Of a stretch of DNA of 13,479 nt, positions 8,645 through 13,479 are shown in pieces. Made by a program: the position numbers and the translations under genes. Position 1 is the stretch's first letter; the number at the start of each line of letters is the position of its first letter. Under the pieces are notes generated by a model, which did no database searches, had not been told where the DNA came from, and worked only from the letters and a program-made list of their open reading frames with translations. This stretch comes from DAOVGU01 sp030637775 [NCBI: bacterium] (GTDB taxonomy: Bacteria > Ratteibacteria > UBA8468), in contig DAOWFY010000159.1 of NCBI GenBank assembly GCA_030637775.1, positions 1-13,479 of the forward strand, written 5' to 3'.

Positions 8645-11375
8645 ATAACTCTAATGTAATGTAATCAGATTCATTTCCCTTCTCCGTTAATATATAAACC
8701 TTTTCTTTAGCTCTTGTTATTGCAACATAGAACAATCTTCTCTCTTCGGACAATACTTTTTCAGGAGTTTGACCAAATATTTCATATAATTGATTATCTG
8801 GATGAATTAGAGGAAAGAAACCTTTGCATGCTTGCATTATTATTACAATATCTGCTTCAAGACCTTTGGAACGGTGAATAGTCCTGACTTTTATCAATTT
8901 CTTAAAATCACCAATTTGTCTTAGCTCATTAAATAGAAAGGTTCTTTTCAGTTTATTTTCGAATTCCTCAAGTCCAGTATAATAAATCTTATTAGTTCTA
9001 AATAATATCTTTATTTCTTTTCCCATATTTTCTTTAATAATTTCGTAACATTTCTTTAAATATCTTGCTTTCAGAAACCCATTATCATTTTTAAATTTAA
9101 ATTTCTCATCTAATTTTTTTTCTTTTTCATGCTCTTTACCACTTCTATGCTCTATATGCACTTGACTTATATCATCAATAATTATTTCTCCGCCTTTATT
9201 ATCTGGCCGAAAAGATGCCGGTTCTCCTTTCCCTCCCATCAATTTATTGCTGAATTCAACAATCTCACTTTTACTGCGACGATTTGTCAACAATTCAGTG
9301 GCGTCAGAGTTTTCAAAATAACCTTTGTAATTTTCAAAATATTCTAAATCTGAACCTGCAAAGCTATTGATTGCCTGCCAATCATCTCCAACACAAAAGA
9401 CATTAATTTGCTCATTATATTTTCTTATAGAGTTGATTAAATGAAAGAATAATTTGGAGAAATCCTGATATTCATCTATCATTATCCATCTGAGATTTTT
9501 CAACCTAATTCGGCAATCTTTGATTTCACAATTTCCTTTTGTTTCCCTGATTTTCCGCGTTGCTTTCATCAATAAATCATAAAAATCATCTTTCGGCTTT
9601 TTTTCATATTCTTTATACACTTTATTTGCTAATTTCAAAAATATTTTTACTTTATCTTCTGAAATATTTTCAGAGATTTTCAATATGTGCTCAGGTGAGA
9701 ATTCATTCATTTTGGCTTTTTGAATGAACTGCACAAACATTTCTGTTATTCTGGTAATTGAAGGTTCTACTATTTTCTTTATTATTTCTTCTTTGGAAAG
9801 TTTTTTGCATTCAATGCCATGCTGTTTTAATTTTGCTTTTAAAATTCGCTCAAAACTTTCTCTCCCGTCTTTTAAGTCTGCGATTGATGTTTCAATTAAA
9901 GTAATTTTCTTTACTTTACAAAAAAATCTCTTTGCATTCATTTCCTTTCTATACTTTTCCCATGTCTGTGTCCACCACTCAGGAACTTTTCTGCTCCTGT
10001 CATTCTCATCGATACCCCAATGTTCAATAACTATATCCTTGTTTCCCTCAAGTATTGAAAAGTCAGGCTTATAGTTTCTATTACCCCAAAAAATAATCCT
10101 TTCATATTTATATCTTATATCGTGCTCACACAAAAAATCTGCTATATATTTCTCTCCATTTGATTTTACTGCCTCACCCTTTAAAGTAACTTCTCTAAGA
10201 CTCCTCCTAAATTTAAAATATTCATCGGGAGGTAGAGATATATCATATTTTTCAATCTCTTTTAACTCCTTACGGAAGTATTGATATAAATCTTCTTTAA
10301 AAACTGGATTCCATATTTTTTGTACAGTATTCTGTACAAATTCAGATAATAATTTCCTGGAAAATTCTTCCTTTTCATCAAACAATGGCTTTTGCTTTGG
10401 CTGAACTATTTGGTAGGCTAAACTATGAAATGTTCTTGCATTTTGAAAAGATTCTATTTTGTAATTTTTTCTAACTCTATTTTTTATCTCTCCAGCTGCA
10501 TTTTTATTAAAAGCTAATATCATTATTTCATCAGGACTTACGCTGTCTTTATTTATCAGAAAAGTAGTTTTCCAAGCAATAACACTGGTCTTCCCTGAGC
10601 CAGCTCTTGCTGTTACAAGTAGATGTCTACTAAGGTTTGCCATAGCTAAAGATTGCTCCTCACTAATTTCTTTTTTGAAATTTCTATAAAAGTAATCTTT
10701 GATATATTGCTTTTTTGCCTCTTCATATTCTTCTGGCGGAACTATTAATCGGTTTTCTAAATAAATCCCTTTTGCTTCACTGTAGGAATCGTGTTTAAGC
10801 AATTCTCGAATACGATTTATCAATGTTTTAGATTTTATAGACTCGTATTCTTCTGATGCTTCGGATTTCATAGAATCATATTCTTCTTTTGTTATTGTTT
10901 TCTCTGCTATTGCTGCTTTTGTGTATTCTCCAAAAATGGTATCAGCTTCTTGAAAACGAAATTTTCCTAAATTCTCTTTAATTCGCTCAAGGACAGAATT
11001 TTCATATTTATCTTTATAGGACTTTTCCACTTTCTCGTATTCTTCTCGCGTCACTATACCAGAGGATTTAAATAATGAATAAGCGTTTTTAAAGTTATAA
11101 AGTTTTAATTTTGCTTTTATTCTTTGAATTAATCTATGTTTATAGGGCATTTCTTCTCTTATCTTTTGAACAATAGATTTTAAATTATGCAATTCCTCTT
11201 TTGTAGCAATTTTCTTTATCTTTGGCCATAATTCCTTGTCAGAATCAAGCATCTTTACATCTTCTGAATTCTCTATTAATTTCGGGAGTAATTCATTGAG
11301 ATAATAATCTTCATTTTTATCCCAAGAGCTCCAGTGAGAAATTAATTTATAGAGCAATTGGCGTAAATTATCCAT
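8628..11375 (-). CDS. UvrD/Rep-type SF1 helicase with inserted PD-(D/E)XK-like nuclease domain and N-terminal repeats
   Basis: The 915-aa protein has all SF1A helicase motifs: Q-motif-like EEQ (239-241), Walker A ARAGSGKT (256-263), motif Ia (MILAFNKNAAGEIKNR, 285-300), FHSLAYQIV (316-324), motif II DEYQD (634-638), motif III GDDWQAINSFAGSD (663-676), motif IV TNRRSKSEIV (697-706), motif V VRTIHRSKGLEADIV (830-844) and motif VI LFYVAITRAKEKVYIL (881-896). Between the ATPase motifs lies a nuclease-like insertion (~402-460) with E408, PDF (437-439) and IVIEHWG (448-454). Residues ~85-224 form degenerate helical repeats. The protein should translocate on and unwind DNA using ATP; the insertion suggests DNA cleavage. 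It ends at TGA 8628-8630 and starts at ATG 11373-11375, with only a weak ribosome site. It lies 59 bases downstream of a toxin gene on the same strand. A+T content is visibly high (hand counts 10/60 G+C at 9601-9660, 22/60 at 10381-10440, against 26/60 in carB at 4801-4860), consistent with acquisition. Defence or repair are both possible. Confidence 0.88.
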   Translation of the reverse strand: MDNLRQLLYKLISHWSSWDKNEDYYLNELLPKLIENSEDVKMLDSDKELWPKIKKIATKEELHNLKSIVQKIREEMPYKHRLIQRIKAKLKLYNFKNAYSLFKSSGIVTREEYEKVEKSYKDKYENSVLERIKENLGKFRFQEADTIFGEYTKAAIAEKTITKEEYDSMKSEASEEYESIKSKTLINRIRELLKHDSYSEAKGIYLENRLIVPPEEYEEAKKQYIKDYFYRNFKKEISEEQSLAMANLSRHLLVTARAGSGKTSVIAWKTTFLINKDSVSPDEIMILAFNKNAAGEIKNRVRKNYKIESFQNARTFHSLAYQIVQPKQKPLFDEKEEFSRKLLSEFVQNTVQKIWNPVFKEDLYQYFRKELKEIEKYDISLPPDEYFKFRRSLREVTLKGEAVKSNGEKYIADFLCEHDIRYKYERIIFWGNRNYKPDFSILEGNKDIVIEHWGIDENDRSRKVPEWWTQTWEKYRKEMNAKRFFCKVKKITLIETSIADLKDGRESFERILKAKLKQHGIECKKLSKEEIIKKIVEPSITRITEMFVQFIQKAKMNEFSPEHILKISENISEDKVKIFLKLANKVYKEYEKKPKDDFYDLLMKATRKIRETKGNCEIKDCRIRLKNLRWIMIDEYQDFSKLFFHLINSIRKYNEQINVFCVGDDWQAINSFAGSDLEYFENYKGYFENSDATELLTNRRSKSEIVEFSNKLMGGKGEPASFRPDNKGGEIIIDDISQVHIEHRSGKEHEKEKKLDEKFKFKNDNGFLKARYLKKCYEIIKENMGKEIKILFRTNKIYYTGLEEFENKLKRTFLFNELRQIGDFKKLIKVRTIHRSKGLEADIVIIMQACKGFFPLIHPDNQLYEIFGQTPEKVLSEERRLFYVAITRAKEKVYILTEKGNESDYITLELFNEKD
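9996..10172 (-). other. Nuclease-like insertion encoded inside the helicase gene
   Basis: Residues ~402-460 of the helicase read VKSNGEKYIADFLCEHDI, then YKYE, YKPDF and IVIEHWGID. The order E(408)...PD(438)...E(451) with a preceding hydrophobic strand fits the PD-(D/E)XK core, as in other SF1 helicases that carry an embedded Vsr/Mrr-like domain. The usual Lys two residues after the last acid is Trp here (EHW), which from memory is common in this helicase-embedded group. Confidence 0.65.
10319..10340. repeat. Perfect inverted repeat, 9-bp arms, 4-base loop
   Basis: TTTGTACAG is followed by TATT and then CTGTACAAA, a perfect 9+9 inverted repeat. It lies inside the helicase gene, where it encodes FVQNTVQ (residues ~346-352), so it may be a by-product of the repeated VQ codons. 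No T run follows on either strand to make it a terminator. Confidence 0.75.
10704..11123 (-). repeat. Tandem degenerate protein repeats at the helicase N terminus
   Basis: Residues 85-224 contain three units that begin RI[KR]xxL, continue with [FY]xxAxx[IL][FY], and end in a [IT][VIT]xxEEY[ED]xxK segment: R85...EEY111-113, R131...EEY164-166, R188...EEY216-218. An extra EEYESI occurs at ~175-180. At the DNA level the complement string TATTCTTCT recurs at 10726, 10846, 10879 and 11038. The predicted structure is helical, suiting a protein-protein or substrate-recognition module. Confidence 0.65.
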
Positions 11376-11434
11376 ATAAATTTGCTAATTCTTTAATCTG
11401 TATAATCAACTGGTATTTCAGAAAAACTTAAATG
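11376..11434 (-). other. Short gap between toxin stop and helicase start
   Basis: This 59-base, very A+T-rich gap has no terminator-like hairpin and only a poor ribosome site before the helicase ATG. Read-through from the toxin-antitoxin promoter is therefore possible. A weak promoter of its own (TTGATTATAC-like sequence) cannot be excluded. Confidence 0.4.
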
Positions 11435-11704
11435 TCACCTGAGAAACCGTTTTATCTGGTTATGGTCACCCACTAAAATGAAAGTAACCAGATTGCTTTT
11501 CAGCTCAAAAAGGATGCGGATAGAAAGTCCAACCCTGATTTCCCAGTAATCTTTATGTAATTTTTTTAGTCCTAAACCTTCTGGCTTCTGGCCGGTCAGA
11601 ATAAAGTCAATAAACTGGGAGATGGCCTTGGCTATCCTTTTCTGGGTGTTAGAGCGAAGTTTCTTGAAGGAACGGTCGTAGGAGTTGAGGTATTCAAACC
11701 TCAT
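11435..11704 (-). CDS. RelE/ParE-superfamily toxin
   Basis: This 89-aa basic protein has the RelE/ParE fold signature: an N-terminal strand and helices (FEYLNSYDRSFKKLRSNTQKRIAKAI), then GLGLKKLHKDYWEIRVGLSIRILFEL (~43-68), a strand FILVGDH (75-81) and the terminal HNQIKRFLR. Members either cleave mRNA on the ribosome (RelE) or poison gyrase (ParE). Arg57, Arg63 and His81 sit where basic catalytic residues are often found in RelE-like nucleases, so mRNA cleavage is more likely, but this is inference. The ATG overlaps the antitoxin gene by 11 bases and is preceded by AGAGG seven bases upstream, a normal arrangement for a coupled toxin. The length is typical and the protein looks intact. Confidence 0.85.
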   Translation of the reverse strand: MRFEYLNSYDRSFKKLRSNTQKRIAKAISQFIDFILTGQKPEGLGLKKLHKDYWEIRVGLSIRILFELKSNLVTFILVGDHNQIKRFLR

Positions 11705-11969
11705 TAGTCAACCTCTGAGAATGTTTTTTGGCTTCCTCCGCTTTGCTATAGAGAGTGAATTTTTTCTGAGATCGCTGTTTTTTGACTATTTTCTCTAATT
11801 TCTGCCATTCTTTTTCATTAAGAAATTTGTCCTCAACTGATTTGGGAACGAGAACAATTTTACTCTCTTTTTGTTTTACCTCTAAATAATCACCTATTTT
11901 AACTCCACTATTCTCCATTACCTGCGGTGGTAGAGTAATCTGCCGACGCTCGTTTATTCTTCTCAACAT
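11694..11969 (-). CDS. AbrB/MazE (SpoVT-like) family antitoxin
   Basis: This 91-aa protein has a swapped-hairpin AbrB domain at ~3-45: RINERRQITLPPQVMENSGV, then KIGDYLEVKQKESKIVLVPK, matching the GRITIPKEIRE.LGLKPGD.V pattern of AbrB/MazE DNA-binding proteins. The lysine-rich helical tail (46-91) is the likely toxin-binding part. In toxin-antitoxin loci this type of protein neutralises the toxin and represses its own promoter. The start is supported by a strong GGAGGAGAAAGG stretch directly upstream (11971-11982 on the + strand, complement) and by a near-consensus promoter. AbrB-type antitoxins more usually accompany MazF or PIN toxins; here the partner is RelE/ParE-like. Confidence 0.87.
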   Translation of the reverse strand: MLRRINERRQITLPPQVMENSGVKIGDYLEVKQKESKIVLVPKSVEDKFLNEKEWQKLEKIVKKQRSQKKFTLYSKAEEAKKHSQRLTNEV

Positions 11970-11986
11970 AACCTTTCTCCTCCTTT

Positions 11987-11997
11987 CTGAATTTCAG
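11987..11997. promoter_or_regulatory. Candidate operator palindrome for the antitoxin
   Basis: CTGAATTTCAG is a 5-1-5 palindrome overlapping the -10 box and the expected transcription start. A second inverted repeat, AAAAT-ACA-ATTTT (12006-12018), lies in the promoter spacer. Both are well placed for autorepression by an AbrB-type dimer; binding is inferred from position only. Confidence 0.45.
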
Positions 11998-12024
11998 TAT
12001 ATCACAAAATACAATTTTAGTCAA
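11996..12024 (-). promoter_or_regulatory. Sigma-70-type promoter of the toxin-antitoxin operon
   Basis: On the minus strand, TTGACT (12019-12024) is followed by exactly 17 bases and TATACT (11996-12001). Each box is one base from consensus with ideal spacing, and the promoter lies about 27 bases upstream of the antitoxin ATG, with its ribosome site in between. Confidence 0.8.
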
Positions 12025-12073
12025 CAACCATCTCTTTTAATAAACTTCACGACATGGGAGGGAATATAATTAA

Positions 12074-13051
12074 CTATACATTGCGTAAAAAACATTCCTT
12101 GTTAATCTTTAATCTCTTGCGTAAACTTATAGTCCTTTTAATAAAATCTTTGGTAAGAGGGTCACGATAGCCACTGACCGATTTTAACCGCTGGTCTCCG
12201 TACCTTTGAAAAAATCTATTAATCCTTTCGATGGAGATTTCCCGAATATATTTGCCAAAGAGGGAGGAAAGAGCAACAGGAAATTCCTTTTCTTCCCCAT
12301 TTTGAAGAAAGAAAATCACCGCTATCTTCTCCTTTAAATTCAACTTATAGGAAGAAACCTCTATACTCTCTTCTAAAGTCTGACATCTCCAGTTTTTTAG
12401 AGAGCCTTCCTTCAGGAAGGGTAAATACCTTCTCTGTCCTCCAATCCTATCGGCGAAGATAAGAAATTCTTTCTCTTTTTTTCTTAGGAAATAGGAAATT
12501 AATTTCTCAAATTGAAGGTAATTGATGTAAGACTTGCTTTCATCATTGGTTAATTTGTTAAATTGGAAGGGACAGAGAAAAAGAGCTTTTAGGCCAAGGA
12601 ACTCAATTCTTTCTTTCTTTAACCTTTCCTTCAATTTCCCTGCTTCCTCAGCGATCCCTTTTTTTTGCTTCAACCATAGCGGCAAAGAAATCTCTTCCCA
12701 GCAGGGTCTATATTTACTCTTGCTCTTTTCGCACAGTTGAGGAAATAGAGAAAAATTAAGAAGGACTTTGGAAAGGAATCTATCAGGATTTTTAGGTAGA
12801 GTTTTAAAGAGGAGATAAAAAAAAGCAGAAACTGCGAGCTCTCCCATCTGGCAGCGCCGGAAAGAACTCCGGGAAAAGAGTTTTTTGGAATCGGTTACAA
12901 TAAGTTTCTCAGGATAATCATCAGGATTCTTTGATATATTTAAAATATGCCAGAGGTCTTCTCTTTTCTTTACTTTAAATGCGGTGGCGGTGATAATCAA
13001 AGGACCAAGAATAGGACCATAGCCATTCTCATCAATCCCGATAATTATCAT
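12074..13051 (-). CDS. Divergent RNase HII/HIII-family protein
   Basis: The 325-aa protein starts IIIGIDENGYGPILGPLIIT, a variant of the RNase HII DEAGRGP..GPV motif giving acids D7 and E8. Further family features are VTDSKKLF (52-59, compare DSKKL), FADRIGGQ with D201 (third acid), and ALSSLFGKYIREISIERINRFF (260-281), where the usual A.I.AKV.RD acid is Glu271, giving a DEDE-like set. SGYRDPLTKDF (293-303) matches the late GYP.D..F motif. It is much longer than RNase HII (~200-260 aa), with an extra middle section (~75-170). The family would nick the RNA of RNA-DNA hybrids in the cytoplasm; activity of this subgroup is unknown to me. ATG overlaps the upstream transporter stop (ATGA). No clear terminator follows. 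Confidence 0.75.
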   Translation of the reverse strand: MIIIGIDENGYGPILGPLIITATAFKVKKREDLWHILNISKNPDDYPEKLIVTDSKKLFSRSSFRRCQMGELAVSAFFYLLFKTLPKNPDRFLSKVLLNFSLFPQLCEKSKSKYRPCWEEISLPLWLKQKKGIAEEAGKLKERLKKERIEFLGLKALFLCPFQFNKLTNDESKSYINYLQFEKLISYFLRKKEKEFLIFADRIGGQRRYLPFLKEGSLKNWRCQTLEESIEVSSYKLNLKEKIAVIFFLQNGEEKEFPVALSSLFGKYIREISIERINRFFQRYGDQRLKSVSGYRDPLTKDFIKRTISLRKRLKINKECFLRNV

Positions 13052-13479
13052 TTTATTAGCATCAATATTCCTATCGCCACTAAAAACCAGGCAAACAGTT
13101 TACGGAGCTTCTCGGCGGAAAGATAGGCAGTTGCTCTTGCGCCAAACTGGGCGCCAATAATGGAGGTAGCGGCAATAATAAAACCAAGAGAAAGAACCAC
13201 CTCTTTTCTCCAGAGATAGTAGCTACTGGCAGAAATTCCTTTAAGAAAAATAGCAAGCAAGGAGGTTCCAATGGCAATTTTCATTGGAACCTGCAAAATA
13301 AGATACATTGCGGGAATCATAACAAAGGCACCCCCCACACCAAGTAATCCCGAAAGGTAACCAGCTCCCAGACCGATGAGAATAGATTTGGCAATATCAA
13401 AATTCAAGGGGTGTGTTCTTCCGGCAACGGATGCAATTTTATTATTTTTTTTTGATTTTTTATTATTCCTCTTTTTGAC
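13048..13479 (-). CDS. TauE/SafE (TSUP) family membrane transporter, C-terminal part (partial)
   Basis: The frame ends at 13048-13050 and stays open to the right edge, so the 5' end lies outside the window. From about 13404 downward it encodes one TSUP half: a first membrane segment with the signature GLGAGYLSGLLGVGGAF.MIP, then AIGTSLLAIFLKG, a segment containing GAQFGARATAYLS, and a final hydrophobic helix ending LMLIK. Four membrane segments are visible. The stretch upstream (13405-13479) is Lys/Asn-rich and ends in RTHPL, which fits the hydrophilic loop joining the two halves of a full ~250-300 aa TSUP protein. The TTG at 13405-13407 is therefore probably internal. The family exports or imports sulfite, sulfonates and other organic anions; the substrate cannot be told here. 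It is coupled to the RNase H gene by an ATGA overlap. Confidence 0.85.
   Translation of the reverse strand, partial: VKKRNNKKSKKNNKIASVAGRTHPLNFDIAKSILIGLGAGYLSGLLGVGGAFVMIPAMYLILQVPMKIAIGTSLLAIFLKGISASSYYLWRKEVVLSLGFIIAATSIIGAQFGARATAYLSAEKLRKLFAWFLVAIGILMLIK
13263..13292. repeat. Perfect inverted repeat, 11-bp arms, 8-base loop
   Basis: AGGTTCCAATG, loop GCAATTTT, then CATTGGAACCT form a perfect stem. It lies within the transporter gene and encodes QVPMKIAIGTS on the minus strand. No T run follows on the transcript strand, so it is not an intrinsic terminator. Confidence 0.8.

Noticed and set aside
9724-10074. 116-aa + strand ORF opposite the helicase
   Set aside because: It is antisense to conserved helicase sequence, has A+T-rich hydrophobic composition and shows no recognisable motif or ribosome site.
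12405-12420. Small hairpin CCTTCC-TTCA-GGAAGG in the RNase H gene
   Set aside because: Six-bp arms inside a coding region occur by chance often enough; no T run or other signal accompanies it.
13048-13407. Complete half-size (119 aa) TSUP protein starting at TTG 13407
   Set aside because: The frame has no stop up to the window edge and encodes an RTHP-type inter-half loop just upstream, so a truncated view of a full-length protein is more likely.
1-13479. CRISPR array, tRNA, rRNA or insertion sequence
   Set aside because: I saw no regularly spaced repeats, no tRNA-like or rRNA sequence and no transposase frame anywhere in the window.

Overview
The window looks like bacterial chromosome, probably from an uncultured anaerobic lineage. 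Coding density is very high, neighbouring genes often overlap by 4-11 bases, and the housekeeping genes are bacterial in type (GatB, PurL, CarAB). The unusual RNase H opening with DENGYGP..GPL resembles proteins I associate with planctomycete- or Omnitrophota-like genomes. That taxonomic hint is weak; no rRNA or tRNA is present to settle it.

Left block (1-8453, + strand): a tightly packed run of gatB (3' part only), purL, carA, carB and a B12-binding-type radical SAM protein. GatB/purL and purL/carA each share an ATGA overlap, carA/carB overlap by 8 bases, and 6 bases separate carB from the radical SAM gene. The first four genes encode parts of ammonia-channelling enzymes of tRNA amidation, purine synthesis and carbamoyl phosphate synthesis. 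The most striking observation is that CarA, the glutaminase subunit, has Gly in place of its nucleophilic Cys and has also lost several glutamine-contacting residues. The pathway here may therefore run on free ammonia.

Junction (8454-8627): a short ORF overlaps the end of the radical SAM gene and looks like the first ~26 residues of a DUF6922-like small protein followed by unrelated sequence. It is probably a remnant.

Middle block (8628-11969, - strand): an A+T-rich accessory segment. It holds an AbrB/MazE-type antitoxin with a RelE/ParE-type toxin behind a near-consensus promoter, and, downstream on the same strand, a 915-aa UvrD/Rep-type helicase. The helicase carries an inserted PD-(D/E)XK-like nuclease domain and an N-terminal array of degenerate helical repeats. 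A defence or DNA-repair role is plausible but unproven.

Right block (12074-13479, - strand): a divergent type-2 RNase H-family protein is translationally coupled (ATGA) to a TauE/SafE (TSUP) membrane transporter. Only the C-terminal part of the transporter lies in the window; its frame stays open to the right edge.
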